From: Heterodera schachtii | Lineage: Eukaryota > Nematoda > Chromadorea > Rhabditida > Heteroderidae | NCBI GenBank assembly: GCA_023374025.1 | Contig: SIJG01000008.1 | Location: 2,884,557 to 2,948,556 of the forward strand | Direction: 5' to 3' | DNA: 64,000 bases | In this document: positions 45,104-57,000 of the stretch, piece after piece | Layout: every line of letters begins with the position of its first letter | Position numbering within the stretch: the stretch's first letter is position 1 | Notes under the pieces: generated by a model | What the model was told of the DNA's origin: nothing | The model's input: the letters and a program-made list of their open reading frames with translations, nothing else | The model's database searches: none | Program-made: the position numbers and the translations under genes

Positions 45104-46849
45104 CAGGGTTCGGATCTGTTCTGATTTATCAGAAATGTTCTGATTTGGAGGGTTCAAATCTGATAAAATAAAAATGTTCTGATTTGTCAGAAATGTTCTG
45201 ATTTTGGGGTAGTGACCAGGGGTGGGCGAAGCTCGGCTTAGTACTCGAAGCCGAAGCTCGAATCGAAGCCCAATTTTTTTCGAAGCACGAAGCTCGAAGT
45301 TCGAAGCCCAAAAAACGCGAAGTTTTCGAAGCTCGAAGCACGAAGTTTTTGAAAAAATGATTTTACCCTAACAGAACTTTTTTTCAAAAAATTTTGTATT
45401 CACTAAAAATTAATTAAACTATAATTTTAAAAAATTAATAATTTATGCTTTTCCTAATAAATTTTCCATTTTTTGATTTTGCTTATGGCTACCAACTGAA
45501 AATTTTCAAAATCAGCATTTGGCCGGTAAACAATCAGCATTTTGGTAAATTTATTCCATGTTTAAAAAACTCAAAAACGTTTTTTGCGGCGCGCTTTTTC
45601 CAAAAAATTTTTTTGTGAACGGTGAGCCAGTGGCGCCGGTGGGCGCCGTCGGGAAAAATTTTGAAATTTGAGCGTATCTTGTTAACAAATTTAAGCAAAA
45701 AATGTAAAAATTTTGCGATTTTAAGCCTATTTTTTAATAAAAATTGGGTGCGAGATAGGCGTTGCCGGGCGGGTGAAAAGGTGCGAATTTTAAACATATA
45801 TTAAAAATCTACACTTACATATTATTTTTAAAATGTTAATTTTGAAAAATTAAAACAAAAAAAAACTTGGAGGGGAACTGATCTAACGAAAAATCAAGAA
45901 TGTATCCAAGAGCATAACCCACTGGACCATCAATATAATGACGATTTCAAGCAAAAAGTTATAATGAGATTTAAATTTAAATTTACCATAAGCCAATCAT
46001 TAAGGGTGTATTTTTCACTATGAAAACTCAATCTTTAGGGGTGTATTTTTCTCGAAGTTTCGAGCATTTTCACGAAGCTCGAAGCACGAAGTTCGAAGCC
46101 CAAAAAACGCGAAGTTTTCGAAGCTCGAAGCACGAAGCTCGAAGTTTCGCCCACCCCTGGTAGTGACCAAATTTTGTTCTGATTTCTTTAATAAATTCAA
46201 AATTTTTGAAATTTATGGCATAATGTCACTATTTTATCAAGAAAATATAAGATTTGTGGCAAAATTTGGTCATTTTTTACAAAAATCTGTTAACAAATCG
46301 CATTAAAATCGCAAAATTTTTCCGGCGGCGCCTATCGGCACCGCCGGACGCCGCTCCCCTGACCTGTCCATCCCCTAAAATTTTTTGAAAAAATTGCGGC
46401 AAAAAAAAGGCAATGCTAAACGCAAGGAAAAGTCGTTGCTTGGCTTTTAATTTCAAAAATTGGCCTTTTTTGGTGAAAATCTGTTAACAAAACAGTACGA
46501 AATTACAAAAAAAAAAAAATTTCCGGCGGCGCCTATCGGCACCGCCGGACCCTCTCCCCTCGCCCATTTCCCAAATGTTTTGGAAAAATCCGCCGCAAAA
46601 AAATTCTTAAAAATCTGATTTTTCATCCCCAGTGCACTGAAATTTCAATTTGCTAATTTCCTCACCAAAATTTTTAAAGATGATAATCGGAGGCAAAAAA
46701 TATAATTTTTAATACATTTTTGGTTGAAAATTTATAAAAATAGGTAACTGATTTGAAGCAATTTTGCAAAATGTTCTGATTTTCGACCCCAAAATCTGAT
46801 TTTTTGGGCCTGATGTTCTGATTTGGAAAAATTTTCGATCCGAACCCTG
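45104..46849. mobile_element. hAT-like non-autonomous element built of TGTTCTGATTT repeats (outer)
   Basis: It starts CAGGGTTCGGATC and ends with the exact complement GATCCGAACCCTG. Exact 8-bp duplication CTCTAAAT at 45096-45103 and 46850-46857. The arms are AAATGTTCTGATTT words; two hairpin modules are in the right half (near 46322 and 46524). The matching place in the next array unit (about 52925-52940) has no insert. It hosts the nested element at 45217-46159. Confidence 0.93.
45217..46159. mobile_element. hAT-like non-autonomous element built of CGAAGCTCGAAG repeats (nested)
   Basis: It starts CAGGGGTGGGCGAAGCTC and ends TTTCGCCCACCCCTG. Exact 8-bp duplication GTAGTGAC at 45209-45216 and 46160-46167. 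The arms are GAAGCTCGAAGCACGAAG words, and GC-module relics occur at about 45628-45655 and 45750-45770. It sits inside the outer element and so is younger. Confidence 0.93.
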
Positions 46850-46859
46850 CTCTAAATGT

Positions 46860-47720
46860 TCTCTAATCCTTTTTCTAAATCAAAGTAGGTATTAGCACTT
46901 TTTTAAAAGATAAATTTTCTTCCGAAAAATCCGCCAGCGATATTAGCAAAATTTGTCATTTAAAAATTATTTGTTTCAACAGCGTATATAAAATTAATAT
47001 AAATGTAACAAAATATGATTATTAGAGCCCGGACGGGACCGTGATCCCGCCGGAATTTTGCCGGGACTCCCGGTCCCGCCCGGTCCATACATGCCATTCT
47101 TTTTTTTAAATCCCTAAAAATGTTTTTTAGGAATGAATACACCAATCTGGAAAATAGGTCTATTTTAAAAAATCAAAGGCTGGCAAAATGGTGGAGTGAA
47201 ATATTCAAAATTTGCATTTTTTGTTGAAAATCTCTTAAAATTAATGTAAAACTTCGCCATCGGCCCCTAAAAGCGCCTTATTATGTTGCTGCCCAAAATT
47301 TTTCACCGGCTCTATCCATAGGCTAAGACTAATAAGTAAAATAAAAACCGAAAATACTCATGCATAATGGCCAAAACTAATTTTGCCACAATTTTTTTGC
47401 TTAGAGCAGAAACCACTGAAAAATAACACATACTTTTTTCGTCTTATGCATAAATAATTAAGCATTAATCGCATAAGAAGAGAAAATATCTCAGCAGCAG
47501 ATGGCTCGTGGCTCGAGTCAGCGTCAGCAAAGTCCAATTTATTTAGTTATTTCTCATTTTTTCTGTTAAAGTAAAAAATTTTCTTCCAAATTTGCGACAA
47601 TGCACGAAAAATTATAAATTTTTAGCATTCATTTTTCACATTTAATTTTCGATATACCTACTAATTAGAACGTTTTTTTTTTTGATATTTTTTAAAAAAG
47701 GATTAATGATTTTTGTTTTT
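46860..47720. other. Spacer between array units
   Basis: About 46858-47010 (ATTAGCACTTTTTTAAAAG, AAAATCCGCCA, CAACAGCG) recurs at about 33885-34140 and 52960-53160, marking the ends of duplicated units. About 47025-47100 has CCGGACGGGACC words (element relic). No gene. Confidence 0.55.
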
Positions 47721-47739
47721 TGTAAATTAATTGAATTCA

Positions 47740-48563
47740 ATTGCTCTTCGATCAGTTTCTCCGCTGCTTGGATATTAATCTATTTTGGAAGGTTTGATTT
47801 CTTCAACCGTGGAACATAGTTGTCGATACGGTAGTTGGTTCGAGACAGATCTGTGATTTGAATAATAATAAAAAAATGAATTACAGTATGATTCAATCAA
47901 CAATAAAAAATTTTTTAATTGAAAATTTTCTCAATGATATAAGGGCACATTCATTTAAAAAAAGCTGTTTACTCGATTTTTTTTTCGAAAAATGCCAAAA
48001 CAGCTCGTTTTACCGACTTTACTTGTCAGTGTGCCGAGCGCGGCAAAAGTTAACAAAAAATGCTTAAATTTATTAAATTTTGCATTAAATAGTCACTTTT
48101 GGCAATGGATGAAAGTGAGTGGTCGGCGCTTGCAGCTTCAGTTTGGCAAAACTTCTTGACAATATTTATTGCGGAATTAAGCAAACACTCAAGCTAAATA
48201 AATATGTGTATTTTAATATGAGAAATTTTAATTCAATTAATAAAATTTTGAAATTATATTTAATGCTGAAATTTTTCTTTTTCCTATATCCACCATTATT
48301 TTTGGTTCTGATCCCATTCTCTCAACTGACCCAGCTTAATTAAAAATCTTCGGATCAAGATTTGAGTTTTTAAAAAATCAGGAATACGACCCAAAAATCC
48401 GGGATTCCTGGGTCCATCCCGACCGGGGTCTTGACGCGAAAAATTAAAATTTCAAATTCCAAATGTTTCACTCTATTTTTTGGGTATATATAATTTACTT
48501 TATTTACATCATTATAGGCGCTTCCATTTAACATGCGTTCAGCAATTTGATGCGGACACACAA
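47740..48563 (-). pseudogene. Broken K-gene copy K2
   Basis: Exons equivalent to 3, 4 and 5 of K1/K3 remain: from 48563 (CPHQIAERMLNGSAYND), about 48197-48100 (LECLLNSAINIVKKFCQTE to SSIAK) and about 47857-47740 (LSRTNYRIDNYVPRLKK, then an early TAG). Exons 1 and 2 are gone: similarity to K3 breaks off at about 48835, which corresponds to 57233 in K3. Loss of the start exon and an early stop make it a pseudogene. Confidence 0.75.
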
Positions 48564-48849
48564 CTGTTCAATTAAAAATGACAATAAATTAAAATTTTAA
48601 GCAAATCAATCAACGAGTTGTCATGATAGAGTTTCAGCCATTTTAATTTTAAATTAAAAGTAAATTTTTTTTTATTATGTTTGTTTGTGCCTTTAGGCGC
48701 ATGCGGGAGAAAATTGAAATTAATGAAATTTGATATGAAAATTGTAAATTTTTTTGGTCCAATTCAAAATAAAGCTCATGGAGAGGAGAAGGTTTTTCAA
48801 CAATGGTAAATATTTTTCAAATGGATATATCATAGGGGGAAATTTGATG

Positions 48850-49410
48850 CTTATAAACATGGAACGGATTTTTAGGTTTTCACCTATTTTTTTGCAGATA
48901 GCATATGCTGAGATAAACGCAAGAAATACATTTTCTTCGATCATTTTTTGATTTAGAGCGACTTTTTAGCAACTTTTTTCAACTATTTTCGCTCATAAAA
49001 TTTTTTAACAACTATTTTGGCTTGTGAAATTAAAAAAAAACTATTTTTTCAATTATTTCTGCTTTTCAACACAAAAATTATTATGAAAAAAGCAATAAAA
49101 AACAAAAATGCACTCCTAAGAATCGACTTTTTTCAAAAAAAAATGCAAAAATACACCCCCAGTAATCGACTTTTCAAAAAGCAAAAATCCTGGCCATGAC
49201 TTTGCGGACAATGAAAAATTTTACGCCTGAAAATCTTAAAACAATTATTCAACCGAAATGGATAAAGAATGAGTCAATTTTTGGAAAACTCAGACTGGAG
49301 AATTTTGTATTATGCTGAGCAATGGGCAGAGGAGGGGACAATTTGGGGCTTAAAAATGAGTGAGCAATGTTAAATATGTTAGATCGTTTTGCAAAATCCG
49401 TTATTTTAGG
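48850..49410. other. Shuffled remnants of K-gene 5' flank and an element
   Basis: About 48862-48960 matches the left end of the element at 58108-58625 (GGATTTTTAGGTTTT, GATTTAGAGCGAC). About 49315-49400 matches the region just upstream of K1/K3 exon 1 (GAGCAATGGGCAGAGGAGG). The exon itself is absent. Confidence 0.55.
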
Positions 49411-49561
49411 GAGTATTTTTTGTTTTTGCTGCATTTTTGTTAACAATTTTCCGAAAATCTTAAAATAAGTGCCAATAATGTTAAAATAGGCGCTCGGAAT
49501 TGAGCATGAAAAACACAAAATGGGCATTGTAAAAGTCATCGTCGCGTATGGTAGACAAAGT

Positions 49562-49946
49562 GGGTCTGTATCGTTTCGGCGCCGCCGTTTCGGCGCCAGC
49601 CCAAGTTTTCAGACTAGAACTTTTTTCTTTGTCAACCAAACCCAATATAGTTGGTATCCCGAAAGCTTAATATGTTTAGAAGCTTTTTCTAAGCTATTGC
49701 TTTGTGATTAGACAATTACCAAAAAAGTTATAACATGAAATTACAAAAAAGCCAAAATTTTGGAAGTTTTTTCTTTTTAACTTTTTTACAGGCACAAATT
49801 TTTTTTGGTTTTTTGTAGGGCTAATAAGGCTTGTGAAGGGCTTTAGAATGATACCAAAATTATAAGATTTGGTTGACAAAGAAAAAAGTTATAGTTCAAA
49901 AACGAGGGCTGGCGCCGAACCGGCGGCGCCGAAACGACCTAGTCCC
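49562..49946. mobile_element. Foldback element with 9-bp target duplication, 385 bp
   Basis: It starts GGGTCTGTATCGTTTCGGCG and ends CGCCGAAACGACCTAGTCCC, about 20 of 26 terminal bases inverted, with GGCGCCGCCG and GGCGCCAGCCC words in both arms. It is flanked by AGACAAAGT (49553-49561 and 49947-49955), nine bases exact. A 9-bp duplication and long inverted ends are typical of Mutator-like elements, unlike the 8-bp elements elsewhere here. Confidence 0.75.
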
Positions 49947-50840
49947 AGACAAAGTAACTATGGTACTTATGGGTTTTGCCACCCCCCTGAAATATTTTTT
50001 CTTAAATTTTTGATCACGAATCTGACGTTTATTTTTAGCCATAATGTTTTTACGTGAGTTATTGAAACTTTACGTGAAAAATTTAAAAAGAAAAAATTAA
50101 TTAGGCGGCATAAAGGCAATAAATTTCGTAAAATGTCATCAAAATATCATTGTTTGTTTCTTACATTTAATCTGGTTTTGAACCAAAAAAGCGAAATTAG
50201 AAAATTTTTAAGTTTCAGCTTTTTGTTCGAATTTGGGTTCAAGGTTCGAATTGGGTCGAAATTGATGTAAGAATCAGATCACCGACCGTAAAAAACCCTA
50301 AAATTTCATAAAATGACTTTAATTCAAGAAAAACATTTTTGAAATTTTTTTCGAAAGAGGGGAGGGCGGGGGGGAACATCGGCACTGTTACCTTTTTAAA
50401 TTTTTTAGGGAAAAATAAAAAAATATATTTGAGGGGGCTGGCAAAAAGCATAAGTGCCATAATTGTTCCTATTCATTTTTAATATACATTATGCATCAAA
50501 GTAGAGAAAAATAGCTAGAATGGCGAATTTTAAAATGCCCAAAATGGCGGTTTTACGGAACCAACGACCCAGCATAATGCTAAAATGATGCTGTACGCCT
50601 CCTCTTATGTGTACAGTTGAGCAAAGAGGGCAAATCAATGAATGGAATCAATGAATGCCGTAATTGGATATGGGAAAAATGCCAGACATGACCGACGATG
50701 GCATTTGTGTTTATAAAAAGTTGTTAAAGTTAAATCATAAATGTAAAAATCCCTCGCAATAGAATGAGTTTTAATTATACAATTTATCCGGGTATAAAAT
50801 ATGTGTATATGCTCATGAAATAAAAGAAGGAATACATTAT

Positions 50841-51245
50841 TAGGGATGCAAAAAATATGCACAAAAAAATTGAAAAATATTCGAAAATTCTTCAAATTCG
50901 TTAAACTTAAGCTAAAAATTCGAAAAGACTAAATATGGTATGAACAATCCTTTTATAAGTTAAATTAGAAATAAATCTAAAATTTATAATTTTAAAGAAA
51001 ATGAGTCAAAACCCGAAAATTTTCCATTTTGGACTTATTTTGGCATAATTTCCAAAATTGAGTAAAAAACCGAAACTTTTCCATTTTTTGACTTATTTTG
51101 GCATAAATTTTCAATTTTTTCAAGTTGCATTTTAAATACAAAAATGAAAATTTTGGAAAAATATTCAAAATATGCATATGGAAATACGCAATAGAATTCA
51201 GGCCTCCCACCAATTATATGCATTTGCATATAATTTGCGTCCCTA
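50841..51245. mobile_element. hAT-like element, orthologous copy of 42175-42494
   Basis: It starts TAGGGATGCAAAAAATATGC and ends ATATAATTTGCGTCCCTA. Flanks TACATTAT (50833-50840) and TACATTAG (51246-51253). It lies just 3' of the G2 pseudogene, the same position as its partner next to G1, so the insertion predates duplication of the unit. Confidence 0.85.
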
Positions 51246-51257
51246 TACATTAGGTTC

Positions 51258-52014
51258 TTAGAAGTCTTTATGCCACGAATTTGTCTTTTCGTCATATCTC
51301 ACTACATTTTGTGCGCTGTATTCCGCTCGGAACTGCTGCATGCCTGTTTAAAAATTTTATGGCATTATACATCATAATGGAAATTAATCAGTACCATTAA
51401 TTAATTAATTAATTGGCTGGGAATTATATTTAATATTTTGGCAAAAACATTTTTATTTCATATTTTGTTAACATTTTATTTTTTTCTGTACAATATTTCG
51501 TCATTTTTTTGTAAATATTTATTTAAATATTTCTGAAATTCTTAATAAATGTAATTCCCAGCCCTATTAATAAATTATAAGCGCAACAGTTTCTTCAAAT
51601 GGCTTTCGGCCTAAGATCAACTGTAATTGGCCCTCATTGACGGCTGATTTCGTCCAAATTCGAATGGAATTTTTGGCACTGGCAAAAAGGTCCGATAACT
51701 GTAAATTATTGTATATGATGCCATTTTTTATGAAATTTTTTACGTCCGAGTCAACAGAAATTTCCTCGGGCACATTATATCCAGGTACAAGAATCTCCAC
51801 TTCTGAAGCAAAAAATCTGTTTTTTAGTTTAGACAGTTTCATTCAAACATTAAAAAAACGTTCAAATTCTTTGTTTAAACTTACGCTGGCAAAATTCAAG
51901 TGCGATTTCGGCTTTTGTTTGAAGAAGCGCTGCCGAAAATCTCGAATCGAAACAGTCGCGAAAATTTAGAATGAAATTCAAAATATGGCGCAAACACTCG
52001 TAAATTTGTTCGGC
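51258..52014 (-). pseudogene. Broken G-gene copy G2
   Basis: Minus-strand exons 2-5 of the G layout are recognisable: from 52014 (AEQIYECLRHILNFILN to EIALEFC), about 51820-51761 (VEILVPGYNVPEEISVDSD), about 51702-51612 (LSDLFASAKNSIRIWTK to LQLILG) and about 51345-51258 (MQQFRAEYSAQNVVRYDEK, TAA). The donor after exon 4 is destroyed (G1 has GGCC|GTAAGT; here the same bases read GGCCGAAAGC), and exon 1 is deleted: at about 52245 the sequence jumps to DNA that lies at 44100 in unit 1. Confidence 0.8.
51410..51567. mobile_element. Small TAGGGCTGGGAATTA element in intron 4 of G2
   Basis: Inverted ends GGCTGGGAATTA and TAATTCCCAGCCCTA, about 158 bp. Flanks are TTAAT-rich, so the duplication cannot be judged. 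Related ends are seen at 59122-59135 and 60643. Confidence 0.45.
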
Positions 52015-52049
52015 CTAAATCAAAAACATTCAGAAATTAACAATTATTT

Positions 52050-53210
52050 AAGCGTAAAATTTCTTCTTAAAACTGTTATTTGTAAAGTGCGAAAAAATTA
52101 CAAGCAAATTTTCAATATTCTCGATCGGTACAGTAAGCATAGCCTACAGTAGCCAAGTCAGTATATTTCACTTTAATTAAAAAATCTACACCCCAAATGA
52201 TCATTTTTTGTTAAAAAAAGAGAGAAAATAACAATGACTAAAAAAAATTTTTTTTAGCGCAAATGAGGTAATTAGGCTGCTAGGCAGGGAGTATTTATTT
52301 AGAAAGAGAAAAAAAAAGGAAGTCTTAACCGGTATGTCATCTCTACCCATTGGCCAAATTTTTTTATTGTTTTTTTTTTTCATAAATTACCGATTTCCAA
52401 CGTTTTTGAGTCGTAATTCCGATTTCCGAAAAAATTTTGACCCTCGGAATTACGATTTTCGAAAATTTTTGGGGCCTCGGAATGCCATTCCTGGTGCAAG
52501 TGTCAAAAATAGTTGGGCGCCGTGAATTTCAAGGTGCTGAGTTGCGAAGCAAATATCGAAAAATCCTAGCGGTACTTACCGCTTAATGGAATCAAAATCC
52601 ATAAACTATTAAAAAATAAAATAGGGCATAAAAAAGAAAAAAACTTTTGTTTATGAATGTTCAAAGTTCTATGTGCATATTTTGTAAGCAAATGATTATG
52701 TAAAACGCCAAGAAACTTCTTTTAATCCTTGATAGACCAATTGAAAGGACCCAAAACGAACTGAAAAATGGAGAGGATGGAATTGGTGGCATAATTTGAA
52801 ATAAAGAAATTAATGACCCGTTGTTAATTGGTGGGCAAAGGACGGAGGGGAAAGCGTTTAGTGAATTTGAAAGGGTATTAGCGTTTATTTCCCTTTTTTA
52901 ATTATTCATTTTGAAAATCCCAAATAATGTTCTCTAATCCTTTTCCGTAAATCAAAGTAGGTATTAGCACTTTTTTTAAAAGCTAAATTTTCTTCCGTAA
53001 AATCCACCACGGTATTCGCCACTTCAAAAAGTCCAAAAATTTTCCCCATTTTGGCTAAAACTAAGGCAATTTTTTTGGCAATTTCTACCCAATTTCATTA
53101 AAATTGTTTTTTTTTTCAACAGCCCAGATAAAATTAGAAAACACAAAAAAATAAGATTATACCCAAAATTGCCGCATTTTATGTTTTATAAGATAGATTC
53201 AAAACTTTTT
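52050..53210. other. Unit end; copies of DNA found at 44100 and 44880
   Basis: About 52246-52275 matches 44101-44130, and 52710-53000 matches 44880-45095 joined directly to 46850-46930, which is the empty site of the element at 45104-46849. Between lie TTCCGA-type repeat words (about 52390-52490). No gene is supported. Confidence 0.6.
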
Positions 53211-53214
53211 TTTT

Positions 53215-53625
53215 TCAAATTAATTATACCAAATATTGATTATCTTGACGCATTTCACCCATTATTTTTGTTCAATTAATTTTCAACTAACTTTTCTAAT
53301 TATTTTTTAACCTTTTCATAATTTAATTATTTAATTTAAAAGAGCTTGCTGAAAGCTCCAACCAGCACATTTATAATGAAATAACCAAAGTGCACACAAC
53401 TACCAATCTTCAAAGCCAGCATTGGCAAGACGATCGAAAAGCGTTTTAAGCTGGTTAGAGCCTTCAGCAAGCTCTTTTAAATTAAATAATTAAATTGTAA
53501 AAAAGTAAAAAAATAGTTTGAGAAGTTAGCTGAAAATTATTAAACGTCATTAAACAAAAATAATGGGTGAAAAGTGTCAAAATAATAATATTTGGTATAA
53601 TTAATTTGAAAAAAATAATTAATTT
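53215..53625. repeat. Large palindrome (foldback)
   Basis: Left arm 53215-53380 and right arm about 53450-53625 are near-perfect inverts: AAATTAATTATACCAAATAT against ATATTTGGTATAATTAATTT, CACCCATTATTTTTGTT against AACAAAAATAATGGGTG, and AAAAGAGCTTGCTGAA against TTCAGCAAGCTCTTTT. The central spacer is about 70 bp. No gene inside. Confidence 0.85.
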
Positions 53626-53648
53626 TTTTTTTATTATTTTTTTCGTTG

Positions 53649-53802
53649 GCCGCAAATGTCCGATTCCCAGCAGGCCGCAAATGTCCGGGCCGCATAAGTC
53701 CGACCGCATTTGTCGGGCCGCAAATGTCCGATTTCCAGCAGGCCGCAAATGTCCGGGCCGCAAATGTCCGGACCGCAAATGTCCGGACCGCAAATGTCTT
53801 AA
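53649..53802. repeat. 15-bp tandem repeat GGCCGCAAATGTCCG
   Basis: Perfect and near-perfect copies of GGCCGCAAATGTCCG follow each other, with the spacer word ATTCCCAGCA or ATTTCCAGCA twice. Frames across it produce repetitive Cys/Pro or His/Leu strings in all frames and are artefacts. It lies directly beside the palindrome at 53215-53625. Confidence 0.9.
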
Positions 53803-54045
53803 CACGGTTTACATTACAAACTTTTGAATTTTAGTTTATTTAAATCGATAAATTAATTTAGTAATTTTGGGTTTTGCCCCGCGGGAGCCCAAAAAATAGC
53901 ACAAACACAGGGTAAAACATTTTTATTATTTATAAAATGGTAAAAAATGTTTTTAAGGAAAAATGAATGATTGAATAAAAAATTATTCATTAATTTTTAA
54001 ATGAATTTTTAATTTAAAAAATTCATTGAATAATTCTTTTGGAAA

Positions 54046-57000
54046 TTAATTGAATTTAATTGCACTTCGATCAGTTCTCCGTTGCTTGGATGTTCGCCTA
54101 TTTTTTAAAGATTTAGCTTCATGATATAAGCGAATACTGTTGTCGATACGGTAGTCGATTAGGGACAGTTCTGAGATTTTGAATATTAATAAAGGAAATG
54201 ATTACAGTATAGGGATAAACTGTAGTGAACGCCCCGTGAAAAAAGGGGTCAAATGATATACCAATCGATTCGTCTCGAGGAGCTAAGCACGGGAAAATAT
54301 GTCTCGAGTTGCGGAAATGCCAAAAAACCGGTTTTTGAACCGGTTCAAAACTCGAAAAATTGAATGAAAAGGGGAGCCCCTGATCCTTTAAAACGGTCAA
54401 ATTCGGATAAATTTGGTATCATTCGAAAGCTCTTGATCAGCTAAATCTAAAAACCAAGGTATAAATACGAACCGATGCCATCTAGGCACTGGGACAACTT
54501 AGTCCCAGTCAAAATGGACACTTCAGTACCAAAAAATAAAAAAAGTTTTGTTATATAATGCACGAAAATCGTTTAGCCTTGAATATCGAGTATTGCGCTA
54601 AAAAACCGTCGCACACTCGACTACGGCGGCCAGTAGGTGGGGCGAGACTACGGGCTACGGAAGAAGTCCGCGCGTGACCCGCAGGCGGTTGACTGATTGG
54701 CGGGGGCCCTTCGTCCCCGTAGTCAACCGCCTGTGGCGCTCGTCAGACTGCTTCCTCCGCCCTCCGTCTCGCCCCACTACTTGCTCCGTCTTCGCATGCT
54801 CCCTTTTGCGAAATTTTGCTTTTAAATTGTTAATTCCCGTTTATTATTTTTCGGTACTGAAGTGTCCATTTTCACTGGGACTCAGTTATTCAAGTGCTTA
54901 GATTGCATCGGTTTGACTTCATTTCCTGATTTTTAGTTAAGCTAGTCAAGAGCTTTCAAATGGTACCAAATTTGTCGGGATTCGATCGTTTAAAAAAAAA
55001 GTTTGAGTGCGAAATATCTCAATTTTTCGAGTTTTGAACCGGTTCAAAAACCGGTTTTTTGGCATTTCCGCAACTCGAGACATATTTTCCCATGCTTAGC
55101 TCCTCGAGACGAATCGATTGGTATATCATTTGATCCTTTTTTTCACGGGGCGTTCACTACAGTTCACCCCAGTATAGATTAGGGTTTCACCCCCGCCCCG
55201 ACCCCGAACCCTGACACGTATCCGAGGCAATTTTGTCAAATTTTCGGCGAAAATCGAAAAAATGCTGATAAATATGGGATAATTTTATGAAAATGTAAAT
55301 GAAATTTTTTGTTAACTCAAAAATTTTACGCCATTGAATTTTAGTTCATTAATATTTTACGAAAGTCCGTTTTCTTTCAATTTCGTTGATTTCGTTTATC
55401 ACATAAATTTTTATTAAATTTAGTGCTATGTCTTTGTTTCTTCAATTTCGGTAATTTTTTTACGAAAATGGAAAAAAAAAACAAAATTTTTGTAATCTCA
55501 AAAAAATTTTACGCTATTCAATTGCATTTCGTAAATATTTTTATTTTAAATTAATATTTAAATTCTTTAAAATTTTAAATTTCGTATATTTCTTGCGAAG
55601 TTGGATTTCGTAATTTTTGTATTCTTAGATAATTTTAATGAAAATCCTGTTTATAAAAATTCGAAAAATTGGTTAAAACCCGCATTTTGGAAAATAATTT
55701 CCGGCTTTTTCTTGTCAGTGTGCCCAACGCCAAAAGTTAGCAAAAAAAGTATTAATTTTTGCATTAAATAGTCACTTTCGGCGATTGACAAAAGTGTGCG
55801 GTCGGCGCTTGCAGCTTCTGTTTGGCAATACTTCTTGACAATAATTGTCGCGGTATTCAGCAAATACTCAAGCTAAATAAATATGTGTATTTATATTTTC
55901 AATTCTAGAGCAAAAATGAAAATTAAAAAAAAAAAAAAATTGAATTTTCGGCTTTTTGTTCGAGTTCGGGTCCTTGGTCCGGAATTAGTCAAAATCAGGG
56001 TTGCCAGTGTGATGATTTATCATCATTTTGATGGTTTCAAGGGGTCAAATGATTTTATTTTTGAGATGATGATTTGCTGCTTTTTGATGATTTTTGAGAA
56101 ATTTGATGATTTATGCTGATTTTTTGGAAAAATCCTCAAAAATGGCCATTTTTGTGTAAAATTGCTACCAAAAACTTCGAAATTTTTAAAATTATGGCAA
56201 TATGTTGATATTTTTTTGTGTGACTTTTTATTCATTTTAATTTTTATTGTTTATGTTGTTTATTCATTAATTAGTTCATCCATTTTTCACTACATTTATG
56301 ACTTCAAAGCGCCCAATTTTCAAAATTTGCTGATTTATGCTGATTTTGAAAAAAATTCTCAAAAATGCTTTTTAGCCTATCGTCATCGCCGGCACCCAAA
56401 ATTCACCTAAATTTTGAAAATTTTCCTATAAATTGCCAGTTTTCAGTGAAAATCTGTTTACAAATGGTCAAAAATTTCCAATTTTTCCCCGCCGGCGCCT
56501 ATCGACACCGTTGGGCCCCAGAAACTTATTTTTCATAAAAAAATGACTCAAGCGCATAAATTTATCATTTTTAGCAAAAACCTTTTAGCAAATTGCACTC
56601 AAATTTTAAAAATTTTCCCGGCGGCGCCTACCGGTACCGCCGGACCCTGTTCTCAAAAAATTTTTTGACCCCAAATGATGATTTTTTGTTTGAAAAATGA
56701 TGATTTTGAAAATTTTCATCTGGCAACCCTGGTCAAAATGGATGTCATATTCGTGATAAGCGACCACGAAAACCCCTGGAAAGGCGTTTTTGACGACCCT
56801 TTTAATTTTTAATTTGTTTTTTTCGAAAAATGGGGAGCGGACAAACTGTACTATTAGCATCACTTTTTTAATAATAATATTTATTATTATTTACATCATT
56901 ATAGGCGCTTTCTTCTTGAAACATGCGTTCAGCAATGTAATTCGGACATATAACTGTTCAATTAAAATGACAATAAATTATTATCAAAATTTTAAGCAAC

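Noticed and set aside
53649..53802. Possible CRISPR array
   Set aside because: The 15-bp units are contiguous, without unique spacers, in a eukaryotic setting.
53482..53834. Cysteine/proline repeat frames on both strands
   Set aside because: 15-bp tandem repeat; a period divisible by three keeps all frames open by chance.
54674..54901. 75-codon frame in GC-rich sequence
   Set aside because: It lies in the loop and arm of the 957-bp foldback, and its composition mirrors the palindrome; no family or splice support.
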